From Aromatoleum diolicum (lineage in GTDB: Bacteria; Pseudomonadota; Gammaproteobacteria; Burkholderiales; Rhodocyclaceae), in assembly GCF_012910955.1 (NCBI RefSeq), contig NZ_WTVQ01000015.1:46330-110329 (forward strand): DNA of 64,000 nt, in the 5' to 3' direction. The translations under genes and the position numbers were made by a program. Under the pieces are notes generated by a model. That model did no database searches, was not told the origin of the DNA, and was given only the letters and a program-made list of their open reading frames with translations. Below are positions 46,480-55,282 of the stretch, piece after piece (position 1 is the stretch's first letter; every line of letters begins with the position of its first letter).

Positions 46480-46971
46480 ATGAGACACGTCATCTCCCTG
46501 CTGATCGAGAACGAATCGGGCGCCCTGTCGCGCGTGTCGGGCCTGTTCTCGGCTCGCGGCTACAACATCGAATCGCTGACCGTCGCGCCGACCGAGGATG
46601 CCTCGATGTCGCGCATGACCATCGTCACCACCGGCTCGGACGACATCATCGAGCAGATCACCAAGCAGCTGAACAAGCTCGTCGAGGTGGTCAAGGTCGT
46701 CGACATTTCTGAAGCCGCGCATATCGAGCGCGAGCTGATGCTCACCAAGGTCCGCGCAACCGGCAAGGACCGCGAGGAGATGAAACGCATGGCGGAGATC
46801 TTCCGCGCGCGCATCATCGACGTTACCGATGCGTCCTACGTCATCGAGCTGACCGGCAACCAGTCGAAGCTCGATGCCTTCATCAGCGCCCTCGACCCTG
46901 CGCTGATCCTGGAAACGGTGCGCTCCGGCGTCTGCGGCGTCGGCCGCGGCGACCGTATCCTGAAGGTCTGA
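46480..46971 (+). CDS. ilvH: Acetolactate synthase, small (regulatory) subunit
   Basis: The 163-residue ACT-domain protein starts MRHVISLLIENESGALSRVSGLFSARGYNIESL and binds valine for feedback control of the large subunit. The second half (RELMLTKV to CGVGRGDRILKV) is the ALS_ss_C domain. Length and order (ilvB-ilvH-ilvC) are standard. Confidence 0.96.
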   Translation: MRHVISLLIENESGALSRVSGLFSARGYNIESLTVAPTEDASMSRMTIVTTGSDDIIEQITKQLNKLVEVVKVVDISEAAHIERELMLTKVRATGKDREEMKRMAEIFRARIIDVTDASYVIELTGNQSKLDAFISALDPALILETVRSGVCGVGRGDRILKV

Positions 46972-47093
46972 CTCCGGCCTGCAGGACACGCCGTTTCCCG
47001 GCACTCCCTAGTTACCCGTTTGCGACCGGCGCGACCGCCGTTATCATGGCGGCCGCCGGGTCTCATCCCCACTGAAAGCGAAAAAGGAAAACC

Positions 47094-48110
47094 ATGAAAG
47101 TCTATTACGACAAGGACGCCGACCTCTCCCTGATCAAGGGCAAGAAGATCACCATCGTCGGCTACGGCTCGCAGGGCCATGCCCACGCGCAGAACCTGAA
47201 GGAGTCGGGCTGCAAGATCACCGTCGGCCTGCGCAAGGACGGCGCATCGTGGAAGAAGGCCGAAGCGGCCGGACTGAAGGTCGAAGAAGTCGCCAAGGCG
47301 GTCAAGGGCGCCGACATTGTCATGATCCTGCTGCCGGACGAGAACATCCCCGGCGTCTATTACAACGACATCGAGCCGAACATCAAGAAGGGCGCAACGC
47401 TGGCCTTCGCCCACGGCTTCAACGTGCATTACAACCAGGTCGTGCCGCGTGAGGATCTGGACGTGATCATGGTCGCGCCGAAGGGCCCGGGCCACACGGT
47501 GCGTTCCGAATACCTCAAGGGCGGCGGCGTGCCGTCGCTGATCGCGATTCACCAGGATCGCTCGGGCAAGGCCAAGGACATCGCGCTGTCGTACGCGGCG
47601 GCCAACGGCGGCACCAAGGGCGGCGTGATCGAGACCAACTTCCGCGAGGAGACCGAAACCGACCTGTTCGGCGAGCAGGCCGTGCTGTGCGGCGGCGCCG
47701 TGGAACTGGTGAAGATGGGCTTCGAGACACTGACCGAAGCCGGCTACGCGCCCGAGATGGCCTACTTCGAGTGCCTGCACGAACTGAAGCTGATCGTCGA
47801 CCTGATGTACGAAGGCGGCATCGCCAACATGAACTACTCGATCTCGAACAACGCCGAGTATGGCGAGTACGTGACCGGCCCCGAAGTCATCAACGCACAG
47901 TCGCGCGAAGCGATGCGCGCCGCCCTGAAGCGCATCCAGACCGGCGAATACGCCAAGATGTTCATCCAGGAAGGCAAGACCAACTACCCGTCGATGACGG
48001 CGCGTCGTCGCCTCAACGCCGCCCACCCGATCGAGCAGGTCGGTGGACAGCTGCGCGACATGATGCCGTGGATCAAGAAGAACAAGCTGGTCGACCAGTC
48101 GAAGAACTAA
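47094..48110 (+). CDS. ilvC: Ketol-acid reductoisomerase (NADP+)
   Basis: The 338-residue class I enzyme converts acetolactate to dihydroxyisovalerate. The Rossmann motif [43 protein letters not shown] and the metal ligands in [20 protein letters not shown] and [17 protein letters not shown] are all present. It follows ilvH by 122 bp and ends at a strong terminator. Confidence 0.97.
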   Translation: MKVYYDKDADLSLIKGKKITIVGYGSQGHAHAQNLKESGCKITVGLRKDGASWKKAEAAGLKVEEVAKAVKGADIVMILLPDENIPGVYYNDIEPNIKKGATLAFAHGFNVHYNQVVPREDLDVIMVAPKGPGHTVRSEYLKGGGVPSLIAIHQDRSGKAKDIALSYAAANGGTKGGVIETNFREETETDLFGEQAVLCGGAVELVKMGFETLTEAGYAPEMAYFECLHELKLIVDLMYEGGIANMNYSISNNAEYGEYVTGPEVINAQSREAMRAALKRIQTGEYAKMFIQEGKTNYPSMTARRRLNAAHPIEQVGGQLRDMMPWIKKNKLVDQSKN

Positions 48111-48126
48111 GCCGGTTCGCCGCCAC

Positions 48127-48164
48127 AGGCCGGGTTCCGCATTACGCCGGAGCCCGGCCTTTTT
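48127..48164 (+). terminator. Rho-independent terminator of the ilvBHC operon
   Basis: AGGCCGGG and CCCGGCCT pair, extended inside by CCG/CGG, followed by TTTTC. It lies 17 bp after the ilvC stop codon. Confidence 0.8.
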
Positions 48165-48179
48165 CATCTCGGGTACGTA

Positions 48180-48830
48180 ATGTCCAACAACAATTATCCT
48201 CATCCCATTCTGGCGCGCGAAGGCTGGCCCTTCATTGCCATCGCGCTGGCTGTAGCCCTGGTGATCAACGGTTCGGCCGGCTTCGGCTGGGCGCTGCCGT
48301 TCTGGGTGCTGTTCGTGTTCGTGGTGCAGTTTTTCCGCGATCCACCGCGCCCGATTCCGCAGGGGGCAAAGGATGTGCTTGCGCCCGCCGACGGCCGCAT
48401 CGTAGCCATCGAGCCGGTGCGCGACCCTTACCTGGACCGCGACTGCATCAAGATCAGCGTGTTCATGAACGTGTTCAACGTGCACTCGAACCGTATCCCG
48501 GTCGACGGTGACGTGATCGAACGCTGGTACAATGCCGGGCGTTTCGTGAACGCCGCGCTCGACAAGGCCTCAGTCGAGAACGAACGCAACGCCCTGCACC
48601 TGCGCACCAGCAATGGACAGGACGTCACCTGCGTGCAGGTGGCCGGTCTCGTGGCACGACGCATCCTGTGTTACGTCGAACCGGGCGCCAAGGTCTCGCG
48701 CGGCCAGCGTTACGGCTTCATCCGCTTCGGCTCGCGCGTCGACCTGTACCTGCCGACCGGCACGCGTGCGCGTGTGACGATCGGCGACAAGGTGTCGGCC
48801 TCCAGCACCATCCTCGCCGAACTGCCCTGA
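48180..48830 (+). CDS. psd: Phosphatidylserine decarboxylase proenzyme (short type)
   Basis: The 216-residue enzyme makes phosphatidylethanolamine. It has two N-terminal hydrophobic segments, the [15 protein letters not shown] and [16 protein letters not shown] motifs, and the self-cleavage site in [11 protein letters not shown], where cleavage before Ser yields the pyruvoyl group. The size matches the short Psd type that is paired with pssA in many proteobacteria. The start is 15 bp after the ilvC terminator. Confidence 0.93.
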   Translation: MSNNNYPHPILAREGWPFIAIALAVALVINGSAGFGWALPFWVLFVFVVQFFRDPPRPIPQGAKDVLAPADGRIVAIEPVRDPYLDRDCIKISVFMNVFNVHSNRIPVDGDVIERWYNAGRFVNAALDKASVENERNALHLRTSNGQDVTCVQVAGLVARRILCYVEPGAKVSRGQRYGFIRFGSRVDLYLPTGTRARVTIGDKVSASSTILAELP

Positions 48831-48855
48831 GCGGACTCGACGGCCTACGCATCGA

Positions 48856-48874
48856 GGCGGCCGTCATGGCCGCC
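48856..48874 (+). terminator. Short hairpin after psd
   Basis: GGCGGCC-GTCAT-GGCCGCC is a perfect 7-bp stem 25 bp after psd, with no T-run. It may be a weak terminator. A possible -10 for pssA, TAGAAT, follows at 48886-48891. Confidence 0.3.
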
Positions 48875-48942
48875 CGGCGCTGCGGTAGAATCGGCACTTC
48901 AACAGCTCGCGCCCCCGGCCCGCAGAGGGAAAAGCCATCTCC

Positions 48943-49719
48943 ATGCCCCTGATTTCAGTCGAAAAACGCCGTCGCGGCATCTATATCCTGCCCAACCTGT
49001 TCACGACCGCAGCGCTGTTCGCTGGCTTCTACGCGATCGTGCAGGCGATGAACCAGCGTTTCGAAGTCGCCGCCGTGGCGATCTTCGTCGCGATGGTGCT
49101 CGACGGGCTCGACGGGCGCGTGGCGCGCCTGACGCGCACCCAGAGCGCTTTCGGCGCCGAATACGATTCGCTGTCCGACATGGTGTCCTTCGGTGCGGCG
49201 CCTGCGCTGGTGGTGTATGAGTGGGCGCTCAAGGACACCGGCAAATTCGGCTGGATCGCGGCCTTCATCTACTGCGCCGGCGCCGCGCTGCGACTGGCAC
49301 GCTTCAACACCAACATCGACGTCGTCGACAAGCGCTACTTCCAGGGGCTGCCCAGCCCGGCTGCGGCCGCGCTGATTGCCGGACTGGTGTGGGTGGTGAT
49401 CGACAACGACATATCCGGGCAGGACGTGCGCTGGTTTGCCGGCGCACTGACGATCTTTGCCGGGGTGTCGATGGTCAGCAACGTGCTGTTCTGGAGCGGC
49501 AAGGACATCAACCTGCGCAAGAGCGTGCCCTTCATCGTCGTGATCGCGCTGGTGATGGCGTTTGCGCTGGTTTCGAGCTATCCGCCGGGCGTGCTGTTCG
49601 CGCTGTTCCTGGTGTATGCCGGTTCGGGCTACGTGACCTACGTCCTGCGCTGGATGCAGCGCCGCCGCGCCGCCGCTGCCCCCACGCCGACCGAGCCACC
49701 GCGCGACACCGACGAGTAA
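48943..49719 (+). CDS. pssA: CDP-diacylglycerol-serine O-phosphatidyltransferase
   Basis: The 258-residue membrane enzyme supplies phosphatidylserine for Psd. The CDP-alcohol phosphotransferase motif appears as DGLDGRVARLTRTQSAFGAEYDSLSD, with its four Asp residues, near residues 50-80. About eight membrane helices follow. It is encoded just downstream of psd, so the two steps of phosphatidylethanolamine synthesis are adjacent. Confidence 0.95.
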   Translation: MPLISVEKRRRGIYILPNLFTTAALFAGFYAIVQAMNQRFEVAAVAIFVAMVLDGLDGRVARLTRTQSAFGAEYDSLSDMVSFGAAPALVVYEWALKDTGKFGWIAAFIYCAGAALRLARFNTNIDVVDKRYFQGLPSPAAAALIAGLVWVVIDNDISGQDVRWFAGALTIFAGVSMVSNVLFWSGKDINLRKSVPFIVVIALVMAFALVSSYPPGVLFALFLVYAGSGYVTYVLRWMQRRRAAAAPTPTEPPRDTDE

Positions 49720-49747
49720 GCCGCAGCGGGTGCCGCTGCGGCCTTCT
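49720..49747 (+). terminator. Terminator-like hairpin of pssA
   Basis: GCCGCAGCG and CGCTGCGGC form a perfect 9-bp stem around GGTGC, followed by CTTCTTCGG. It starts just after the pssA stop codon. Confidence 0.55.
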
Positions 49748-49852
49748 TCGGAGCGGCACTGGCGCCACGCTCGCAAGAGCACGGAGTTCAAGGCTGCGGA
49801 TGTTGGCCCACGCGCCACGGCGGCTCGCCTAAATTGCTGAGCGAGCACGAGT

Positions 49853-49868
49853 TTCACGAATTCTTCAC
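49853..49868 (+). promoter_or_regulatory. ColR-like direct-repeat operator, sulfatase promoter
   Basis: TTCACGAATTCTTCAC has two TTCAC half-sites 11 bp apart. It aligns with TTGACGCTTTCTTGAC upstream of the methyltransferase gene at 12 of 16 positions. It lies 66 bp before the sulfatase start codon. The spacing is that of OmpR-family sites and the sequence resembles the published ColR consensus as I remember it. Confidence 0.5.
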
Positions 49869-49934
49869 ACTGTTTTGAGCGTCGCTTGACGCGAGGACTG
49901 CCAGGATGTGCCCCGCCCGCATCCGGAGTCCTGC

Positions 49935-51815
49935 ATGTCTGCCCTACCCTCGTCCCGCAAGCTCAATACCTTTTTCGTGGTCACCTGGCTGTTGGCGCTC
50001 GCGCAGCTGCTCAGCCAGCAGGGTCCTCTGCAGTATGCAAGCCTGCCGGTCGCGGCCTGGACGCTGGTCGCCACGCTGACCTATGCGTTCATGTATGTCC
50101 TGCCGGCGCTGCTGATCGGGCATGTGCTGCGACGCGCGCTGGCCGCGCGTCCGACCTTCCGTTACGGCGCAGCGCTCCTCGGCGCCACGGTCGTGACGCT
50201 TGCCGGACTGACCCAGATCCTGCTGTTCGCGGACCGGGTCATCCACGAGATGTACGGTTTTCACATCAACGGCTTCGTTGTGAATCTGGTATTTACGCCC
50301 GGCGGCGTCGCCTCGCTGGGCGCGAGTCGCAGCACCGAGATAACCGCGAGCCTGATCGTGCTGGGGCTGTGCGCGCTGCAAGCCGCGGCATACGTGTGGA
50401 CGATGCGTCGCGAGGCTGTCATCGGCGACCGGCGCGTACGCTGGGCTTGGGCACTGGCGGCATTCTTCATGCTGACCTCCGCGGAACGCATCGCCTACGG
50501 CTACAGCGAGATGTCGAACTATCAGCCGATTCTGTTCGCCAGCGAGCGTTTCCCGCTGTATCAGCCGCTGACCTTTCGCAACTTCGCCCAGCGTCTGGGC
50601 TTCAAGGTGGATGGGGCGAACGCGCAGAGCATGCAGGTGCAGCAAGGCGCGCTGAGCTATCCGCAGGCGCCGCTGCGCGTCGTGGCACCGCAGCGGCCCT
50701 TGAATGTGGTGTGGCTGGTGGCCGAATCGCTGCGCTTCGACATGCTCGACGCGACGATCATGCCCAGGCTGTGGACGTTCTCGAATGATGCGCTGCGTCT
50801 GGAGAAGCACTTCAGCGGCGGCAACATGACGCAGATGGGCGTGTTCTCGATGTTCTACGGACTGTACGGGAATTACTGGTTCCCGATGCTGGCGGCGCGG
50901 CGCTCGCCGGTGCTGATGGACGTGCTGCAGCAACAGAACTACCAGTTCAGCCTGAACACGAGCCAGCGTTTTACCTACCCGGCCTTCGACAAGACGGTGT
51001 TCGCCGGCATACGTCCCGAGGATTTGCATCCGCTCGAGAACGGCGCTCCGGCGTGGCAGCGCGACGTGCGGAACATCGACTCGCTGATTGATTTCATTGA
51101 CCGGCGCGACCCCGCGCGGCCGTTCATGACTTATATGTTTTTCGAGTCGACGCACGCAAATTACGACTACCCCGAGGACGCGAAGATCGCCGGCCCGGTA
51201 CTGGAGGACTTCAATTACCTGACCGCGGACTTCTCGTCGCAGATCCACCTGATCAAGAACCGCTACATCAATGCCGCCCACCACGTGGATCAGCAGATTG
51301 GGCGGCTGATCGACCATCTGCGCGAGCGCGATCTGCTGGAGAACACGGTGGTGATCGTGCTTGGGGATCACGGCGAGGAGTTCATGGAGCGCAGTCGCTG
51401 GGGCCACAGCGCCGAGTTCAACCGTTTCCAGACCAGCACCCCGGGTGTGATCCGCGTGCCAGGCCGTAGCCCTGCGGTCATCACCGGCATCACCAGCCAT
51501 CTCGACCTTCCGGCCACGCTGATGCCCTTGCTGGGGGTACAGAATCGACCCGAAGATTATTCGCTCGGTCACGATCTGCTGGCAAAGGATTTCCATCGTG
51601 ACTATGCCGTCGCGGCGGACTGGAACCGTATTGCGTATATCGGCGACGATTTCAAGGTGACGTTCCCGATCAATGCGGTGGGCGCGGCACGCAATGAGGT
51701 CACCGACGGCGATGACCGACCAATCACTGAGACGGGTAACGCCATCGCATCAATCCGCGCCGCAATGGTGGAGATCATGGCCAACCTGGCGCGTTTCAGC
51801 CGGCACCGCGGATAA
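49935..51815 (+). CDS. YejM/LapC-like membrane sulfatase-fold protein
   Basis: The 626-residue protein has five N-terminal membrane helices and a periplasmic alkaline-phosphatase/sulfatase domain. Motifs include LVAESLRFDMLDATIMPRL, the nucleophile region SGGNMTQMGVFSMFYG, FFESTHANYDYPED and VIVLGDHGEEFMERSRWGH with its metal ligands. The domain order matches YejM/PbgA/LapC, which senses periplasmic LPS and controls LpxC, but also phosphoethanolamine transferases. GGAG lies before the ATG at 49935. It precedes a ColRS-type system by 48 bp and has a ColR-like box in its promoter. Confidence 0.85.
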   Translation: MSALPSSRKLNTFFVVTWLLALAQLLSQQGPLQYASLPVAAWTLVATLTYAFMYVLPALLIGHVLRRALAARPTFRYGAALLGATVVTLAGLTQILLFADRVIHEMYGFHINGFVVNLVFTPGGVASLGASRSTEITASLIVLGLCALQAAAYVWTMRREAVIGDRRVRWAWALAAFFMLTSAERIAYGYSEMSNYQPILFASERFPLYQPLTFRNFAQRLGFKVDGANAQSMQVQQGALSYPQAPLRVVAPQRPLNVVWLVAESLRFDMLDATIMPRLWTFSNDALRLEKHFSGGNMTQMGVFSMFYGLYGNYWFPMLAARRSPVLMDVLQQQNYQFSLNTSQRFTYPAFDKTVFAGIRPEDLHPLENGAPAWQRDVRNIDSLIDFIDRRDPARPFMTYMFFESTHANYDYPEDAKIAGPVLEDFNYLTADFSSQIHLIKNRYINAAHHVDQQIGRLIDHLRERDLLENTVVIVLGDHGEEFMERSRWGHSAEFNRFQTSTPGVIRVPGRSPAVITGITSHLDLPATLMPLLGVQNRPEDYSLGHDLLAKDFHRDYAVAADWNRIAYIGDDFKVTFPINAVGAARNEVTDGDDRPITETGNAIASIRAAMVEIMANLARFSRHRG

Positions 51816-51863
51816 TGTCGCGCATGGCGCACGCGCGCCGGCAGCGACAGGAGAAAAGCCCGC

Positions 51864-52535
51864 ATGCGGCTATTGGTGGTGGAAGACAATCGCGACATTC
51901 TTGCGAATCTCGCGGATTACCTCGGACTGAAAGGCTACGAGGTGGACTGCGCACAGGATGGCCTGACCGGCCTGCATCTGGTCGCGACGCAGCGCTACGA
52001 TCTGATCGTGCTCGACGTGATGCTGCCGGGGATGGACGGCTATACGCTATGCCAGCGCCTGCGCGACAGCGAGCACGGTCACACGCCAGTGATCATGCTG
52101 ACGGCGCGTGACGCGCTCGACGACCGCCTGCAGGGTTTCCGCATGGGGGCCGACGATTACCTGACAAAGCCGTTCGCGCTGTCCGAACTGGCGGCCCGCA
52201 TCGAAGCCGTGTTGAAACGCAGCCGCGGCGGCGGGCGGCGGCAGTTGAACGTGGGCGACCTGCGCTACGACCTCGACACCCTCGAGGTCACGCGCGCGGG
52301 ACAGACGCTGCACGTCGGGCCGATTGGACTCAAGCTGCTCGCACTGCTGATGCAGAAAAGCCCCGGCGTGGTGCCACGCGAGGCCCTCGAAAGCGCGCTG
52401 TGGGGCGACTCACCGCCCGACAGCGACAGCTTGCGCAGCCACATTCACACACTGCGCCAGCAGATCGACAAGCAGTTCGGCACGAATCTGCTGCATACGG
52501 TGCATGGCGTCGGCTACCGCCTGGCCGAACTGTGA
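51864..52535 (+). CDS. colR: OmpR-family response regulator (ColR-like)
   Basis: The 223-residue regulator has a receiver (VVEDN at residues 5-9, phospho-Asp in LIVLDVMLPGMDG near residue 52, Lys in LTKPFALSE) and a winged helix ending HTLRQQIDKQFGTNLLHTVHGVGYRL. The relaxed DSDSLRSHIHTLRQQID form is typical of the ColR/CopR-like group. AGGAG precedes the ATG. The downstream order colS-methyltransferase-LPS kinase matches the Pseudomonas colRS-orf222-wapQ locus, so I call it ColR-like. Targets are probably envelope genes. Confidence 0.88.
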   Translation: MRLLVVEDNRDILANLADYLGLKGYEVDCAQDGLTGLHLVATQRYDLIVLDVMLPGMDGYTLCQRLRDSEHGHTPVIMLTARDALDDRLQGFRMGADDYLTKPFALSELAARIEAVLKRSRGGGRRQLNVGDLRYDLDTLEVTRAGQTLHVGPIGLKLLALLMQKSPGVVPREALESALWGDSPPDSDSLRSHIHTLRQQIDKQFGTNLLHTVHGVGYRLAEL

Positions 52536-53803
52536 TGCTGCGCAAACAGAGTCTCGCCAGCCGCATCGTGGTGGCGTTCGTGCTGATGGCCGCAGTCGGG
52601 GCGGGAATGTTCTCGGTAATTATCATCAACATGGTCGAGAGCGTCGAAATACAGTTGATTTCCGAGTCGCTCAACCGCCATCTCGACTTCATCACCGACG
52701 AAGCCGATCAGGGGCTTCGCCCGCATCTCGCCCCGGGGCTGGAGCTCCATGTTGCTCCGGTCGGCGCAACCGGGTCGATCCCCGCGTGGCTCGCCACGTT
52801 TCCGCCCGGGCTTCACGAAACCGAGAGCGATGACGAGGCCTATCACGTGCTGGTACGCGACCAGGGCGGGCAACGTTACTTCCTGGTGCTCGACCAGCGG
52901 GATTTCGAGCATCGCGAGGCGATGCTCGAGCTTGCGGTATCGATCGGCTTCGTCCTTGCGGTCCTCGCCGCGTGGCTGCTCGGCACCGCCCTCGCACGAA
53001 CGGTGATTGCACCGGTGGTGCGGCTATCGGGGCAAGTCCAGCATCGCGACCAGTTGCTGCCGCTGGCGCCGCCGCTGGCTGCGGAATACGCCGACGACGA
53101 AGTCGGCAAACTGGCCGCCGCATTCGACACCGCGCTGGGACAGCTGCGCCAGGCGCTGGAGCGCGAACAACTTTTCACCAGCGACGTCAGCCATGAACTG
53201 CGCACGCCGCTGATGGTGATTGCCAGCTCGTGCGAACTGCTGCAGGCGCAGGGCATCGCCGCGAACCAGCGCGCGCAGTTCGAACGCATCACGCGGGCGT
53301 GTGCCGAAATGCAGGAACTGGTGGAAACCTTTCTCGGCCTTGCGCGCGGCCCTCAGGCCAAGGGCAGCCAGCTCGCCGGCTGCTCGCTGGCGAAGGCGGC
53401 GGACGAACAGTTTCAGCGTTGGCTCCCCGAAGCGGCACAGCGCGAGCTGACGCTCGAGCTGGTGACCGAAGCAGGCGACAGCGGCAGCTATCCCGCGCCC
53501 CTGCTGCGCGCCGTACTGGCAAATCTGGTACGCAACGCGATCCATTACACCGACCGCGGCTTTGTCCGCCTGGTATTGCGCCACGGCGGTTTCAGCGTGG
53601 TCGATTCCGGCGCGGGCATCCCCGAAGCGGAACGTGCGCATGTCTTCCGCCCGTTCGCGCGGGGCGAGGCGAGCCGCGGTGACGGTATCGGCATCGGCCT
53701 GTCGCTGGTAAAGCGCATTTGCGACCGACAGGACTGGAAGATCGCGCTGACCGCACGCGAAGGCGGCGGTTGCGAATTTCGCGTCGATCTGCGGGCGTCT
53801 TGA
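52535..53803 (+). CDS. colS: Sensor histidine kinase (ColS-like)
   Basis: The 422-residue kinase has a first membrane helix (residues 8-30), a roughly 100-residue periplasmic domain ending in FEHREAML, a second helix, a HAMP region, the H box TSDVSHELRTPLMVI, the N box NLVRNAIHYTD and the G box VDSGAGIPEAE. The EHRE sequence is an ExxE motif of the type used by ColS to sense zinc or ferric iron, which suggests metal sensing. Its start overlaps the regulator stop by one base. Confidence 0.87.
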   Translation: MLRKQSLASRIVVAFVLMAAVGAGMFSVIIINMVESVEIQLISESLNRHLDFITDEADQGLRPHLAPGLELHVAPVGATGSIPAWLATFPPGLHETESDDEAYHVLVRDQGGQRYFLVLDQRDFEHREAMLELAVSIGFVLAVLAAWLLGTALARTVIAPVVRLSGQVQHRDQLLPLAPPLAAEYADDEVGKLAAAFDTALGQLRQALEREQLFTSDVSHELRTPLMVIASSCELLQAQGIAANQRAQFERITRACAEMQELVETFLGLARGPQAKGSQLAGCSLAKAADEQFQRWLPEAAQRELTLELVTEAGDSGSYPAPLLRAVLANLVRNAIHYTDRGFVRLVLRHGGFSVVDSGAGIPEAERAHVFRPFARGEASRGDGIGIGLSLVKRICDRQDWKIALTAREGGGCEFRVDLRAS

Positions 53804-53815
53804 CGCTTTCTTGAC
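53798..53815 (+). promoter_or_regulatory. ColR-like direct-repeat operator, methyltransferase promoter
   Basis: TCTTGAC occurs at 53798-53804 and 53809-53815, an 11-bp period. The first copy includes the colS stop codon. The core TTGACGCTTTCTTGAC matches the box at 49853-49868 at 12 of 16 positions. It lies 69 bp before the methyltransferase start and suggests a separate promoter for the last two genes of the locus. Confidence 0.5.
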
Positions 53816-53883
53816 ATCGCCTGTACGAGCGCTTCACCGCGCCCCCCGTAGTCTGCGAGGCATCGCAAACCGCGGAGCCCGCA

Positions 53884-54579
53884 ATGCCCGACACCGCCAC
53901 ACAGCCCGTCAAACTTCCGTTCTCCGACAAGTATGACCGGCAACACGCACACGCCTATTTCGAGAAACACCGCGACGGCCTCGCCCGGCGCCTGTCACAC
54001 TGGCGTGACGAGCAGCTCGCCCGCAAAGCGCTGGCGCTGGCCGGACATCCCAGCCTGGTGCTCGACCTGCCCAGCGGTGCCGGGCGCTTCTGGCCGCTGC
54101 TCGCCGAGCAGCCCAACCGCGTCATCATCGGCGCCGACAACTCGGCCGACATGCTCGACGTGGCGCGCGCATCGCAGTCGCCTGCCGTGCTGGAACGGGT
54201 GCGCACACTGCAGACCTCGGCGTTCGACATCGATCTGCCGGATCGCTCCGTCGATTGCATCTTCTCGATGCGCCTGATGCACCACATCGGTGAGTCCGGT
54301 CACCGGCTGGCGATGCTGCGCGAGTTCCGCCGCGTTACCCGCGACACCGCAATCATCTCGCTGTGGGTCGATGGCAATTACAAGGCCTGGAAACGCCAGC
54401 GGCTCGAACAGGATCGCTCGCGACGCGCGCGGCGCGGTATCCAGAACCGCTTTGTGGTCCCGGCGCGCACGGTCGAACAGGAGTTTCGCGCCAGCGGTTT
54501 CCGGATCCTCGGCCATTACGACTTCCTGCCGCTGTATGCGATGTGGCGGGTGTACGTGCTGCGGAGGGCCGGCGCATGA
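53884..54579 (+). CDS. Class I SAM-dependent methyltransferase (Orf222/WarA-like)
   Basis: The 231-residue protein has a Rossmann methyltransferase core: motif I in LVLDLPSGAGRFWPLL, motif II acidic residue in IIGADNSADML, and motif IV in SVDCIFSMRLMHHI. The position between a ColRS system and a WapQ-type kinase corresponds to Orf222/WarA of Pseudomonas, reported to act on LPS. The acceptor here is unknown. It overlaps the kinase gene by 4 bp. Confidence 0.85.
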   Translation: MPDTATQPVKLPFSDKYDRQHAHAYFEKHRDGLARRLSHWRDEQLARKALALAGHPSLVLDLPSGAGRFWPLLAEQPNRVIIGADNSADMLDVARASQSPAVLERVRTLQTSAFDIDLPDRSVDCIFSMRLMHHIGESGHRLAMLREFRRVTRDTAIISLWVDGNYKAWKRQRLEQDRSRRARRGIQNRFVVPARTVEQEFRASGFRILGHYDFLPLYAMWRVYVLRRAGA

Positions 54580-55244
54580 GCGCCGCACTCCCGATCCACG
54601 CCCACGCCGGGAGCCGGCCGGACGAATTTGCGTACTGGTGGAATACCGCCGGTGAGTGGGTGGAACCGCCAAACGAACGACGCAGGGGTTGGAGCGGCAT
54701 GTTGCGCGTGCGGCACCGTGGCGAACTGGTGTACGTGAAACGTCAGCGCAACCACCTTTGCCACACTTTGCTTCACCCGCTCGGTTGGCCGACGGCGAGC
54801 CGCGAATGGTTCTATCTCAAGCGCCTGAAGGATCTCGGGATCGGCACACCGACTCCGCTGTTCCATGGCACGGCACGCAGCCGCGACGGCGTCCAATCCC
54901 TGCTGGTCACCGAAGAACTGCGCGGATTCCAGCCGCTGAGCGCACAGACGGATCTGACCTGGGCACAGCGCGGCGTCCTCGCCCGCGAGCTCGGTCGCGT
55001 TCTCGGTACGCTGCACCGCGCGCGGCTTCAGCACAGCTGCCTGTACGACAAACACATCATGGTGCGCTGGCGCGGCAACGCACCCGAGGTGGCATTGATC
55101 GACCTCGAAAAGATGCGCAGCCGGCTGAGCCGTTATGCCGCAGCCCGGCATGATCTCGACCAGCTGGGCCGGCATCAGGACGTCTGGTCAAGCGACGAGT
55201 GGAGCCTGCTCGAATTGAGCCACGCCGCCAAACTCGCGGCATGA
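54576..55244 (+). CDS. wapQ: Lipopolysaccharide kinase, WapQ/InaA type
   Basis: The 222-residue protein belongs to the Kdo/WaaP/InaA kinase family. It contains the N-lobe segment LVYVKRQRNH with the ATP-binding Lys, REWFYLKRLKDLGIGTPTPLF, LGTLHRARLQHSCLYDKHIMV with the catalytic loop, and VALIDLEKMRSRLS with the metal-binding Asp. Such kinases phosphorylate inner-core heptose. It is the last gene of the locus and is translationally coupled to the methyltransferase gene. Confidence 0.88.
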   Translation: MSAALPIHAHAGSRPDEFAYWWNTAGEWVEPPNERRRGWSGMLRVRHRGELVYVKRQRNHLCHTLLHPLGWPTASREWFYLKRLKDLGIGTPTPLFHGTARSRDGVQSLLVTEELRGFQPLSAQTDLTWAQRGVLARELGRVLGTLHRARLQHSCLYDKHIMVRWRGNAPEVALIDLEKMRSRLSRYAAARHDLDQLGRHQDVWSSDEWSLLELSHAAKLAA

Positions 55245-55282
55245 ACCTCGTGCGAGGGGCGGCGCGGCCCCTTGCTGCCCCC

